From Bacteroides fragilis (GTDB lineage: Bacteria > Bacteroidota > Bacteroidia > Bacteroidales > DTGW01), in contig CAMDBI010000009.1 in NCBI GenBank assembly GCA_945889005.1, positions 1-64,000 of the forward strand: a stretch of 64,000 bases of DNA, given 5' to 3'. The notes under the pieces are model-generated. The model worked only from the letters and a program-made list of their open reading frames with translations, was not told the DNA's origin and ran no database searches. Below are positions 46,599-55,077 of this stretch, one piece after another. The first letter of the stretch is position 1, and the number at the start of each line of letters is the position of its first letter. A program made the translations under genes and the position numbers.

Positions 46599-48809
46599 AT
46601 GAAGGGACGTGAAAAAATAATGTTGTCGCCACCGGTTACTGCCCAGTACCGACGCTTGCTCAAAATGGCAAATGACTCGGTACACGAGGTCGATACAGCC
46701 GAAGTGCGTAAAGCTTTTTTGCTCATAGGTCGCAAATGCAATGCTATAAACAATTGCATTGTCGAAGACCTCATGATCGAATCTATTCAAATTGCGCAGA
46801 TTGTTGTAAAAGAAATTGGACTGGGTACTTCGTCGGTCACCTGTAGTATGCTTTACAAGCTGGTAGAGAAAGAGATAGTGTCGCCACAGGAGGTCGAACA
46901 GGCTTTTGGCGAAAAGCTAGGCAACATGATGACCGATATGCTTCGTATTGCACAAGTCGACACATCTAATACCCGCACCCAAGCCGAAAATTTCAGAAAA
47001 CTTTTGCTCACATTGGTAAGCGATGTGCGGGTTATTCTCATTAAAATAGCCGAACGCCTTCACCTCATGCGCAATTTGGCAGTTTTTGCTGTCGACATTC
47101 AGAAACAAAATGCAAACGAGGTATTCGATCTGTATGCCCCGCTGGCACATCGATTGGGCCTATACAATATAAAAACCGAGCTCGAGGACTTGGCTTTGAG
47201 ATTTCGAAACCCCGAAATGTACCATTTTATAGAGAAAAAAATGGAAGAAACGGCAAGCGAACGCAGTCGTTTTATCAAAAATTTTATTGCACCAATCAAG
47301 GAACAATTAGATACACAGGGTTTCAAGTACGAGATAAAAAGCCGTACCAAATCCATAAATTCGATTTGGAACAAAATGCGCAAACAGCAAGTCGAATTCG
47401 ACGAGGTTTTTGACCTTTTTGCCATTCGTATTATTACCAATAGTGAACCAAAAGACGAGAAAACCGATTGTTGGCGAGTTTTCTCGGTAGTAACGAGCCT
47501 CTACCAACCTAACCCAGAACGTATGCGCGATTGGATATCGGTACCCAAGTCGACCGGTTACGAATCGCTACATTCGACTGTAGTTGTACCCGGAGGGCAA
47601 TGGGTAGAGGTGCAGATTCGCAGCCGTCGTATGGACGAAATTGCCGAAAAAGGACTTGCTGCACATTGGAAATATAAAGGCCAGAAAGCCGAAAACTCAG
47701 GACTTGACGAGTGGCTCAACCGCATTCGCGAATTGCTCGAAACAACCGACACCAACACCCAATCGTTGATGGACGACCTCAAGGAAGGACTCGATGCCAA
47801 CGAAATATTTGTTTTTACTCCCAAAGGTGAATTGCGTAAATTCCCCAAAGGAGCTACTGCTCTCGATTTTGCATTTGAAATACATAGCAACGTTGGTATG
47901 ACTTGTGTAGGAGCACGTATCAATGGCAAAAGCGTGCCCATTCGGTATGTGATGAACAATGGCGACAAGGTTGAAGTAATAACCTCAAAAAATCAAAAAC
48001 CAAAGCACGATTGGCTCGATTTTGTGGCAACTTCAAAAGCCAAAAACAAAATTCGTCAAGCTCTCAAAGAAGAAAAACAAAAAGAAGCCGACGATGGAAA
48101 AGAAATTCTGCAACGTAGATTAAAAAACTGGAAAATTGAGTTTAACGATCTCATTATTAACAAACTCATAAAGCATTTTAAGTTAAAAAATGCCGTCGAT
48201 TTATATACACTTGTTGCCACAGAAGAGCTCAATATTGCCGATCTAAAAAATGTTATCAGCGATTTTGAAAAGCCTGAAACATCGAGCCCGACCGAACGAT
48301 TGGGCGATGTTGCAGTCGAAAAAATAATTCCAGCATTTTCAGAGAAATCTGACGATGTAATGATCATTGAAGAAAAACTTGTCAATGTCGATTACAAACT
48401 TGCCAAATGCTGCAACCCTATATTTGGCGACGAGGTATTTGGTTTTGTAACCATTAGCGAAGGTATTAAAATACACCGGCACAATTGTCCCAATGCCAAA
48501 GAAATGTTGTCGAAATATGGATATCGATTAGTTCATGCTCGTTGGGCAGGAACCGATAGCAAAATCGATTATCAAACAGCAATTAAAGTTTCCGGATTGG
48601 ACGAAATTGGTATTCTTAGTAAAATAACCGATGTGGTTTCCAAAGATCTGAAAGTCAATGTCCGATCTATCAATTTCGATACCAAAGATGGTGTATTCGA
48701 AGGCGTTGTAAAAGTCTTTGTAAAAGATACTTCACACCTCGATGTGCTTATTCATAAATTTTTAAAAGTAAAAGGTATTATTTCGGCTCATAGAATCGAT
48801 TTAGTCTGA
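46599..48809 (+). CDS. RelA/SpoT (p)ppGpp synthetase with degenerate hydrolase domain
   Basis: A 736-residue long RSH protein. In the N-terminal HD domain the usual LLHDVVEDT is MLYKLVEKE and the ADRLHNMRT motif is AERLHLMRN, so the ppGpp hydrolase is probably inactive. The synthetase domain keeps FDLFAIRIITNS, RMRDWISVPKSTGYESLHSTV and EVQIRSRRMDEIAEKGLAAHWKYK (cores GYESLHSTV and EVQIRS). A TGS domain (IFVFTPKGELRKFPKGATALDFAF, core TPKGELRKFPKGATALDFA), a zinc-finger/CC region (AKCCNPIFGDEVFGFV) and a C-terminal ACT domain follow. It would make the alarmone in the stringent response. A second RSH with active hydrolase should exist elsewhere in the genome. Confidence 0.92.
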   Translation: MKGREKIMLSPPVTAQYRRLLKMANDSVHEVDTAEVRKAFLLIGRKCNAINNCIVEDLMIESIQIAQIVVKEIGLGTSSVTCSMLYKLVEKEIVSPQEVEQAFGEKLGNMMTDMLRIAQVDTSNTRTQAENFRKLLLTLVSDVRVILIKIAERLHLMRNLAVFAVDIQKQNANEVFDLYAPLAHRLGLYNIKTELEDLALRFRNPEMYHFIEKKMEETASERSRFIKNFIAPIKEQLDTQGFKYEIKSRTKSINSIWNKMRKQQVEFDEVFDLFAIRIITNSEPKDEKTDCWRVFSVVTSLYQPNPERMRDWISVPKSTGYESLHSTVVVPGGQWVEVQIRSRRMDEIAEKGLAAHWKYKGQKAENSGLDEWLNRIRELLETTDTNTQSLMDDLKEGLDANEIFVFTPKGELRKFPKGATALDFAFEIHSNVGMTCVGARINGKSVPIRYVMNNGDKVEVITSKNQKPKHDWLDFVATSKAKNKIRQALKEEKQKEADDGKEILQRRLKNWKIEFNDLIINKLIKHFKLKNAVDLYTLVATEELNIADLKNVISDFEKPETSSPTERLGDVAVEKIIPAFSEKSDDVMIIEEKLVNVDYKLAKCCNPIFGDEVFGFVTISEGIKIHRHNCPNAKEMLSKYGYRLVHARWAGTDSKIDYQTAIKVSGLDEIGILSKITDVVSKDLKVNVRSINFDTKDGVFEGVVKVFVKDTSHLDVLIHKFLKVKGIISAHRIDLV

Positions 48810-48828
48810 TTACCAGTCATTTCACTAA

Positions 48829-48860
48829 TTAGTAATTAGTCATTAGTAATTAGTCATTAT
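48829..48860. repeat. TAATTAGTAATTAGTCATTAG dispersed repeat copy
   Basis: Three overlapping copies of the ATTAGTAATTAGTCATT word family between the RSH gene and the SpoIIE-type gene. Confidence 0.6.
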
Positions 48861-48865
48861 TTCCA

Positions 48866-48896
48866 TTGTTATTCTAAAGCCTTTTTACTATATTTG
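48866..48896 (+). promoter_or_regulatory. Promoter of the CHASE4-SpoIIE gene
   Basis: TTG at 48866-48868 (-33) and TATATTTG at 48889-48896 (-7), spacer 20 bp, with the GTG start 20 bp downstream. Confidence 0.65.
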
Positions 48897-48915
48897 ATAG
48901 GTAAGTATTATTAAT

Positions 48916-51207
48916 GTGAAAGTACAACAAAAATTTATGATCCTTTTGTTATCAACTTCGTTGGTAATAATATCTTCTTTAATTGGTTATCAATACCTTT
49001 CGCTTCAGCAAAAAAAAATATTTTACAAAATCAATGAACAAAGCCATGCCGATGTAATCGACAATGTAATTCACTTACGATCAGAACAATTCGAAGATTT
49101 TGCACGCGACTATTCCGGATGGGACGAAATGCTAGATTTTTCAAAAAAAGTAGATAAACAATGGGCAGAACACAATATTGACCTTTCATTATATACATAC
49201 AAGCTCTCTTTTTGGTCGGTCTATAATAAAAATGAGGAAAATATTTATTTCTTTAAAGACACAACTTGTTCTTTAAAAGATACTAGATTGTTGACCGAAA
49301 ATCTAAATAAAATTTTTTCAAAGAATCCGATCAATCATTTCTATTTGTTTATCGATGAGCATTTGTATGAAATAATTGGAGCAACCATAGTTTCATCGCA
49401 ATTTGTTAATTATAGAGTTGGTATACCAGCAAATGGCTATATGTTTGTTGCCAAAGAGTGGAGCAAACAATTTGTTACTAATCTCGAAAAGGCTGTAAAT
49501 TTTAACATTATTATACATCCTTACCCCGATCTCGATTCATCAAATTTCCATACCAACGACCAATATATTATTAATAACAAAACATTAAACGATTTTGAAG
49601 GCAAACCAATTGCCGATATTCATTTTATTAAACCCAACAGTTTGAAAAGAGAACTAAGTTCTTCTTTAACTATTACCTATTTTATTATTGGCTCAATAAT
49701 TCTTACTTTAATTATTTTTCTCATTCTATTTCGAATTTATTTTGTAAAACCCATAAAGTCTATTACCAATGCTTTAATTGAAGGAGAACAAAGCAACATT
49801 TCTCAACTAAAAAAAAATAAAGACGAATTTGGAGAAATAGCTCGCATGATCGAAAAATCTTTTGAACACGATTTATTAATAAAAGAGGTGAATAATAAAT
49901 TAATAAATCAGACAGAAGAAATACAGGCACAAAAAGATCTTTTGGTCGAATCAAAAGAAGAGCTTACTGCCATTAACCGCGAATTGTGGTTTCAGACTCA
50001 TGCTCTCAACGAAACTTCGTATGTTACCATTACCGACTCTTGTGGAAATATTACCTATGCCAACGACAAATTTTGCAGCATTATGGGATATCCATTCGAA
50101 GAGTTGATTGGACAAAACCATAGAATATTAAAATCAGGTATCCATACCGATGAAGTATTTAGTATCATGTGGCAAACTATTTCGGTCGAAAAACGAATTT
50201 GGCGTTCGGAAGTTTGCAATAAAACAAAAAATGGAGATCTCGTTTGGTTCGATTCATTTATCGTTCCTTTTCTCAACGAAAAAGCAGAACCTTATCAGTA
50301 CATGGCTATGCGTTTCGACATAACCGACAAAAAACGCGCTGAAGAAGAAAGTATTTTTAAAAACAACGAGTTGAAAAGAAAGAATCAAGAAATTGAAAAT
50401 ATTACCAATCAAATAATGTCGAGTTTGGAATATGCTCATACGATTCAATTAGCTTTATTACCATCCGACGAATTCTTAACACAGCTTATTCCCGATCATT
50501 TTGTTTTTTACAATCCATTAGAAATCGTTAGTGGCGACTTTTATTGGGCCAATATTTACAAGGAAAAAATAATGTTTGCAGTTGGCGATTGTACAGGTCA
50601 CGGAGTTCCTGGGGCAATGATGAGTATGTTGGGTATTTCGTTTCTGAACGATATATATAAAAGCCACGAACTCAGCGAAGCGCATTTAATGATCAATGAA
50701 CTTCGAAACCGAATCATTAATAATTTACATCAAACCGGTAAAATTGGTGAGCATCACGATGGAATGGATATTGCTTTGGGAATAATCAATCTCGAAACTT
50801 ACGATTTAGAATATTCTGGAGCATTCAATCCAATTGTAATTATTAGAAAAGATTGTGAAGAAATAAGTGGATACGAAAATATGTCGCTCAATGGGTTTAC
50901 TGCTCACGTTTTGAAAGGCGATAGAATGCCTGTTGGATTCTACCACGGTGCTCAACAAAGTTTTTCGAAACATACTTGGAAACTACAAAAAGACGACACT
51001 TTATACTTCTTTACCGATGGTTTTATCGATCAAACAGGAGGTGGAGATCATAAAAAATACAGACTCAACAACTTTGTAAAAACACTTCTTCAAATACAGG
51101 AATACCCAATGCAAGTTCAACACCTGGCTTTGAATCAGGTTTTAATAGACTGGATGGGAGATTCGCACCAAGTCGACGATATACTGGTGATGGGAGTGAA
51201 GATATAG
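48916..51207 (+). CDS. Membrane-bound CHASE4-HAMP-PAS-SpoIIE serine/threonine phosphatase
   Basis: A 763-residue signalling protein. A membrane helix (about 7-28) leads to a periplasmic CHASE4-like sensor (about 40-245, with SGWDEMLDF). A second membrane helix (about 250-275) leads to a HAMP linker (YFVKPIKSITNALIEGE), a coiled coil, a PAS domain (YVTITDSCGNITYANDKFCSIMGYP, core ITYANDKFCSIMGYP) with PAC motif, and a C-terminal PP2C-like SpoIIE domain with VSGDFYWAN, VGDCTGHGVPGAMMSMLG and FFTDGFIDQTGG metal-binding aspartates. It probably dephosphorylates an anti-sigma antagonist or signals to another partner. The start codon is GTG at 48916. No anti-sigma factor is adjacent. Confidence 0.9.
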   Translation: MKVQQKFMILLLSTSLVIISSLIGYQYLSLQQKKIFYKINEQSHADVIDNVIHLRSEQFEDFARDYSGWDEMLDFSKKVDKQWAEHNIDLSLYTYKLSFWSVYNKNEENIYFFKDTTCSLKDTRLLTENLNKIFSKNPINHFYLFIDEHLYEIIGATIVSSQFVNYRVGIPANGYMFVAKEWSKQFVTNLEKAVNFNIIIHPYPDLDSSNFHTNDQYIINNKTLNDFEGKPIADIHFIKPNSLKRELSSSLTITYFIIGSIILTLIIFLILFRIYFVKPIKSITNALIEGEQSNISQLKKNKDEFGEIARMIEKSFEHDLLIKEVNNKLINQTEEIQAQKDLLVESKEELTAINRELWFQTHALNETSYVTITDSCGNITYANDKFCSIMGYPFEELIGQNHRILKSGIHTDEVFSIMWQTISVEKRIWRSEVCNKTKNGDLVWFDSFIVPFLNEKAEPYQYMAMRFDITDKKRAEEESIFKNNELKRKNQEIENITNQIMSSLEYAHTIQLALLPSDEFLTQLIPDHFVFYNPLEIVSGDFYWANIYKEKIMFAVGDCTGHGVPGAMMSMLGISFLNDIYKSHELSEAHLMINELRNRIINNLHQTGKIGEHHDGMDIALGIINLETYDLEYSGAFNPIVIIRKDCEEISGYENMSLNGFTAHVLKGDRMPVGFYHGAQQSFSKHTWKLQKDDTLYFFTDGFIDQTGGGDHKKYRLNNFVKTLLQIQEYPMQVQHLALNQVLIDWMGDSHQVDDILVMGVKI

Positions 51208-51287
51208 TAAAAAGTTTATATAGTTGAAAGTTGAAAATGGAAAGTTGGAAGACAAAAGACAGAAGACAGAAGTTGAAAAGATGAAAG

Positions 51288-51345
51288 CCATTTTCACACT
51301 TCGGCACTTCGACTTCGCTCAGTGACCGAAAGCTCAGTGCATCGC
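51288..51345. repeat. CTTCGACTTCGCTCAGTG-type dispersed repeat
   Basis: GGCACTTCGACTTCGCTCAG followed by TGACCGAAAGCTCAGTG, a word family common between genes in Bacteroidota. A related inverted-orientation copy is at 51863-51912, upstream of leuA. Two GACAAAAGACAGAAGACAGAAG-like words (core AAGACAGAAGACAGAAG) precede it from 51250. Confidence 0.6.
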
Positions 51346-51357
51346 ATTTTCACATTC

Positions 51358-51391
51358 CATTAGTCATTTGTAATTTGTCATTAGTAATTTT
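51358..51391. repeat. CATTAGTCATTTGTAATTTG dispersed repeat copy
   Basis: Fourth copy of the TAATTAGTCATTAGTAATT word family, between the SpoIIE-type gene and the XRE gene (convergent). Confidence 0.55.
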
Positions 51392-51592
51392 TTAGTCATA
51401 CTCTTCGAGCCAAAACAATTCATCAACTCTTTTTTGCAATACCCTTGCTATTTTCAATGACAAAAGCGTTGATGGAATGAATTTTCCTGATTCAATAGAT
51501 ATTATAGTCTGCCTACTAACCCCTGTATTACTAGCCAATTCCTCTTGTGTAATTTTTTTTAAATCCCGTTCTATTTTTAAAGTATTCTTCAT
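51392..51592 (-). CDS. Small XRE-family HTH regulator
   Basis: A 66-residue protein that is almost only an HTH domain: MKNTLKIERDLKKITQEELA, then ASNTGVSRQTIISIESGKFIPSTLLSLKIA (core GVSRQTIISIESGKFIPS). This is the compact XRE class whose members usually autoregulate and control a neighbouring membrane-protein gene. I chose ATG 51592; the frame is open a little further, but that would run towards the promoter. A -7 box (51619-51626) and a perfect 16-bp palindrome (51633-51648) lie directly upstream. No DUF3784-type partner gene is visible next to it; the leucine leader region is divergent. Confidence 0.88.
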   Translation of the reverse strand: MKNTLKIERDLKKITQEELASNTGVSRQTIISIESGKFIPSTLLSLKIARVLQKRVDELFWLEEYD

Positions 51593-51618
51593 GAATTGTT
51601 TACAAATTTTTTTGTACA

Positions 51619-51648
51619 CAAATATATTAAAAGTAAAGTTAACTTTAC
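51619..51648 (-). promoter_or_regulatory. Promoter with perfect 16-bp palindromic operator for the XRE gene
   Basis: TATATTTG on the minus strand (51619-51626) is the -7 box. GTAAAGTTAACTTTAC (51633-51648) is a perfect palindrome filling the -7/-33 spacer. Binding there would block RNA polymerase, fitting autorepression. Confidence 0.75.
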
Positions 51649-51692
51649 ATCTTTATTTTGACTAAAAATTTTTTTTTTCAAAATAGCATTTG

Positions 51693-51700
51693 TATGTTTG
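51693..51700 (+). promoter_or_regulatory. Promoter -7 box of the leucine operon leader
   Basis: TATGTTTG fits TAnnTTTG and lies 20 bp before the leader-peptide ATG at 51721. No convincing -33 TTG at normal spacing. Confidence 0.55.
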
Positions 51701-51720
51701 CATAGTGAAAGAAAAAAACG

Positions 51721-51792
51721 ATGAAAAACTTAACAATTATATTGTACATTATAGCGATCGATAGTATTATACTACTTCTCCAAGTGGTCTAA
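51721..51792 (+). CDS. Branched-chain amino-acid-rich leader peptide of the leucine operon
   Basis: A 23-codon frame starting ATG AAA AAC TTA and ending GTG GTC TAA. Of 23 residues, 7 are Ile, 5 Leu and 2 Val (14 in total), with runs such as IILYIIAID and IILLLQVV. It lies between a promoter -7 box and an intrinsic hairpin, 191 bp before leuA. This is the classical design of an attenuator peptide. Ribosome stalling at Leu/Ile/Val codons during starvation would prevent terminator folding and let transcription continue into leuA-leuC-leuD-cimA-leuB. The mix of all three amino acids suggests multivalent sensing rather than leucine alone. Confidence 0.85.
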   Translation: MKNLTIILYIIAIDSIILLLQVV

Positions 51793-51816
51793 TGTTCCTA
51801 TTTGCAAGATTTAATA

Positions 51817-51849
51817 AAAGCGTAGGAAATAGAATCTTACGCTTTTTTT
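51817..51849 (+). terminator. Attenuator terminator upstream of leuA
   Basis: AAAGCGTA (51817-51824) pairs with TACGCTTT (51838-51845), followed by T residues to 51849. An alternative pairing of TTCCTA (51795-51800) with TAGGAA (51823-51828) would invade the 5' arm and could serve as antiterminator. Confidence 0.8.
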
Positions 51850-51862
51850 ATTAATAAAACTG

Positions 51863-51912
51863 TCATTCCGAACGACTTGTGCTGAGTGCAGTCGAAGTAA
51901 GTGAGGAATCTC
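51863..51912. repeat. GTCATTCCGAACGACTTGTG...GAGGAATCT dispersed repeat in the leuA leader
   Basis: TGTCATTCCGAACG, CTGAGTGCAGTCGAAG and GAGGAATCT form an imperfectly symmetric element of a family scattered in Bacteroidota genomes. It lies between the attenuator and leuA. Confidence 0.6.
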
Positions 51913-51983
51913 TAAGTTGAAATTTTAACCTGACAATAATATAATAAATATTAAAAATACAAAATAGCTAAAATCAAATTATT

Positions 51984-53480
51984 ATGGCAAACGACAAAGT
52001 ATATATTTTCGACACTACCCTTCGCGATGGCGAACAAGTGCCTGGTTGTCAATTGAACACAATTGAAAAAATTGAAGTGGCAAAAGCTTTAGAAGCATTA
52101 GGAGTAGATGTTATAGAAGCAGGTTTTCCAATTTCGAGCCCTGGCGATTTTAAATCGGTGGTAGAGATTTCTAAAGCAGTAAAAGATGTTACGGTCTGCG
52201 GCTTGACTCGTGCAGTAAAAAAAGATATTGAAGTTGCTGCCGATGCACTTAAATCTGCTAAACGACCACGTATTCATACGGGTATTGGTACGTCGTACTA
52301 CCACATTCACTACAAGTTAAAATCAAATCCGGAAGAAATTATTAAACGTGCGATAGATGCAGTAGCTTATGCTAAAACATTTGTAGAGGACGTTGAGTTT
52401 TATGCCGAAGATGCCGGAAGAACCGAAAACGAATACTTGGCTCGTGTTATTGAGGCTGTTATTGGAGCCGGAGCTACAGTAGTAAATATTCCCGACACTA
52501 CAGGTTATACTGTTCCTGATGAATATGGAAGAAAAATACGTTTCTTGAAAGAAAACGTAAAAAACATCGACAAAGCAATTATTGCTACACACTGTCACAA
52601 CGACTTGGGTATGGCTACAGCAAACTCAATTGCCGGTATTATGAATGGTGCTCGTCAGGTTGAATGTACCATCAATGGTATTGGCGAACGTGCCGGAAAT
52701 ACTTCGCTCGAAGAAATCGCTATGATTCTTAAATGCCGTAAGGATATTAAACTTACTACTGGTATTAATACAAAAAAGATAATATCGACAAGCCGTTTAG
52801 TATCTACTTTGATGCGTATGCCTGTACAGCCTAATAAAGCAATTGTGGGTCGCAATGCATTTGCTCATTCATCGGGTATTCATCAGGATGGAATATTGAA
52901 AAACCGCGAGAATTATGAGATTATGGATCCTAAAGATGTAGGGTTGAGCGAATCGTCTATTAAGCTTACTGCCCGTAGTGGACGTGCAGCACTTAAACAC
53001 AGACTTGAGCGCTTAGGTCATACTATCGAAGGCGAAAAACTTGAAAAAGCTTATGAGCAATTCCTTGCTTTAGCAGATAAAAAGAAAGAAATAAACGACG
53101 AAGATTTGTTGTTGTTGATTGGCGAAGAACGCAGCGACAAAAACAAAATTAAACTTGAATATTTGCAAGTTGTTTGTGGAAAGTCGGCTAAACCAATGGC
53201 CACTGTAACTTTGAAGTATAATGGTGAGAAATTAACTGAAACAACATCGGGCAATGGACCTGTCGATGCAGCATTTCATGCCATTCGCAAGATTGTGAAA
53301 TCGAAAGCCAATGTCGAAGAGTTTTTGGTTCAGGCAATTACTCGTGGAAGCGACGATTTAGGAAAGGTACACATCCAATTGGCTTATAAAGGTTCAACTT
53401 TTTACGGTTTTGGCGCCAATACCGATATTATTACAGCATCGGTCGAGGCTTATGTAGATGCATTAAACAATTGTATATAA
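51984..53480 (+). CDS. leuA: 2-isopropylmalate synthase
   Basis: A 498-residue LeuA. The TIM-barrel has [16 protein letters not shown] near 9-24 (metal Asp and catalytic Arg), [13 protein letters not shown] near 94 and [15 protein letters not shown] near 200 (metal His pair). The C-terminal LeuA dimerisation/regulatory domain (about 370-498) ends YVDALNNCI. It condenses acetyl-CoA with 2-oxoisovalerate, the first committed step of leucine synthesis, and is normally inhibited by leucine. It heads the operon and is the gene closest to the attenuator. A 146-bp gap with a 14-bp tandem repeat separates it from leuC. Confidence 0.95.
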   Translation: MANDKVYIFDTTLRDGEQVPGCQLNTIEKIEVAKALEALGVDVIEAGFPISSPGDFKSVVEISKAVKDVTVCGLTRAVKKDIEVAADALKSAKRPRIHTGIGTSYYHIHYKLKSNPEEIIKRAIDAVAYAKTFVEDVEFYAEDAGRTENEYLARVIEAVIGAGATVVNIPDTTGYTVPDEYGRKIRFLKENVKNIDKAIIATHCHNDLGMATANSIAGIMNGARQVECTINGIGERAGNTSLEEIAMILKCRKDIKLTTGINTKKIISTSRLVSTLMRMPVQPNKAIVGRNAFAHSSGIHQDGILKNRENYEIMDPKDVGLSESSIKLTARSGRAALKHRLERLGHTIEGEKLEKAYEQFLALADKKKEINDEDLLLLIGEERSDKNKIKLEYLQVVCGKSAKPMATVTLKYNGEKLTETTSGNGPVDAAFHAIRKIVKSKANVEEFLVQAITRGSDDLGKVHIQLAYKGSTFYGFGANTDIITASVEAYVDALNNCI

Positions 53481-53565
53481 AAAAACAGATAAAAGACTAC
53501 CTGATATTAGTATCAAAATAAAAAAAATAAAAGATGATTAATCTTATTTTTTCTTGTGACTTGTA

Positions 53566-53607
53566 TCTATTATCTTGTGTCTATTATCTTATGTCTATTA
53601 TCTAATA
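53566..53607 (+). repeat. Three tandem 14-bp repeats in the leuA-leuC gap
   Basis: TCTATTATCTTGTG, TCTATTATCTTATG and TCTATTATCTAATA follow each other without gaps. They lie 20 bp before leuC and may affect translation or be simple slippage products. Confidence 0.8.
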
Positions 53608-53626
53608 ATCTAATATCAAATTAAAT

Positions 53627-54997
53627 ATGAAAACATTATTTGAAAAAGTATGGGAAAAGCATGTGGTACATCAAATACAAGATGGACCTGCTGTATTGTA
53701 CATCGACAAACATTTGATACACGAAGTTACCAGTCCTGTAGCTTTTAAAGGTCTCGACCGACGTGGCATTAAAGTTCGCCGACCAGACCGCACTGTAGCT
53801 ACTCCCGATCACAATATACCTACTATTGAGCAAGAATTGCCTATCAAAGAAGAATTGTCGCGTTTGCAGGTTCAGCAATTGACCGATAATACAACGAATC
53901 ATAATATTCAATTATATGGTTTAGGGCATCAATACAATGGTGTTGTACATATAATTGGACCCGAATTGGGCATCACTCAACCGGGTATGACAATTGTATG
54001 TGGCGATAGTCACACAGCTACGCACGGAGCATTTGGGTCTATCGCTTTTGGAATAGGCACATCTGAAGTCGAAATGGTTTTGGCTTCGCAATGCTTATTT
54101 CAATCGAAACCCAAAACTATGCGTATTACAGTAAATGGTCAATTGAGCAAAGGGGTTACATCAAAAGATATTATCCTATATATTATTGCAAAATTAACAG
54201 CTGGTGGTGGTACAGGATATTTTGTCGAATTTGCGGGTTCAGCCATTACAAGTTTAAGCATGGAAGCTCGTATGACCATCTGTAACATGGCTATTGAAAT
54301 GGGTGCTCGTGGAGGCATTATTGCTCCCGATCAAACTACTTTCGATTATATCAAAGGTCGCGAATTTGCCCCAAAAGGTGCCGACTGGGATAAGGCAGTT
54401 GCATACTGGAAAACATTGCCTACCGACTCAGGCGCAAAGTTCGATTTAGAATTGACTTACGATGCAGCTGATATTGAACCCATGATAACATACGGAACCA
54501 ATCCGGGTATGGGTTTGAAAGTAACTCAAAACATACCGGCCAATGAACCCAATGTGAAAGCATTGGAATATATGGGCTTGAAAGCAGGTCAACCAATGAT
54601 TGGTCAGCCTATCGATTATGTTTTTATTGGTAGTTGTACCAATGGACGTATCGAAGATTTCCGCTCATTTGCATCGATTGTGAAAGGAAAAAAGAAAGCC
54701 GAAAATGTTACTGTTTGGATTGTTCCCGGTTCGAAACAAGTTGAAAAACAAATTATTGCAGAGGGTCTGAAAGATATATTCGAAGCAGCCGGAATGCCAC
54801 TTCGTCAACCTGGTTGCTCTGCATGTTTGGCAATGAACGAGGACAAGGTACCTGCCGGAAAATATAGTGTAGCTACATCGAACCGTAACTTCGAAGGTCG
54901 TCAAGGACCCGGATCTAGAACTTTTTTGGTAAGCCCACTTACTGCTGCAGCTGCTGCTATTACAGGTAAAGTAAGCGATGTGAGAGAATTAATTTAA
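53627..54997 (+). CDS. leuC: 3-isopropylmalate dehydratase large subunit
   Basis: A 456-residue LeuC with the aconitase-fold motifs: [25 protein letters not shown] (core [12 protein letters not shown]) near 126-150, [13 protein letters not shown] near 333-345 (first cluster Cys) and [12 protein letters not shown] near 392-403 (second and third cluster Cys). These hold the [4Fe-4S] cluster. With LeuD it isomerises 2- to 3-isopropylmalate. ATG 53627 gives the family N-terminus [14 protein letters not shown]. The cluster should make it sensitive to oxygen. Confidence 0.97.
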   Translation: MKTLFEKVWEKHVVHQIQDGPAVLYIDKHLIHEVTSPVAFKGLDRRGIKVRRPDRTVATPDHNIPTIEQELPIKEELSRLQVQQLTDNTTNHNIQLYGLGHQYNGVVHIIGPELGITQPGMTIVCGDSHTATHGAFGSIAFGIGTSEVEMVLASQCLFQSKPKTMRITVNGQLSKGVTSKDIILYIIAKLTAGGGTGYFVEFAGSAITSLSMEARMTICNMAIEMGARGGIIAPDQTTFDYIKGREFAPKGADWDKAVAYWKTLPTDSGAKFDLELTYDAADIEPMITYGTNPGMGLKVTQNIPANEPNVKALEYMGLKAGQPMIGQPIDYVFIGSCTNGRIEDFRSFASIVKGKKKAENVTVWIVPGSKQVEKQIIAEGLKDIFEAAGMPLRQPGCSACLAMNEDKVPAGKYSVATSNRNFEGRQGPGSRTFLVSPLTAAAAAITGKVSDVRELI

Positions 54998-55012
54998 TGT
55001 GTAAATTACAAA

Positions 55013-55064
55013 TGTGAAAATGTGCAAATGGGAAAATTTTCACATTTGCCACATCTTCACAATT
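55013..55064. repeat. Long imperfect palindrome between leuC and leuD
   Basis: GTGAAAATGTGCAAATGGGAAAA is nearly complementary to TTTTCACATTTGCCACATCTTCAC across zero loop, with only two or three mismatches. Related words (AATGTGAAAATGTG) occur at about 42552. It is a candidate mobile or intra-operon processing hairpin. Confidence 0.7.
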
Positions 55065-55077
55065 TAAAATAAAAAAA

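Noticed and set aside
48916-51207. Sporulation gene because of the SpoIIE domain
   Set aside because: SpoIIE-type phosphatase domains are widespread in non-sporulating bacteria; the CHASE4-HAMP-PAS architecture is a general signalling protein.
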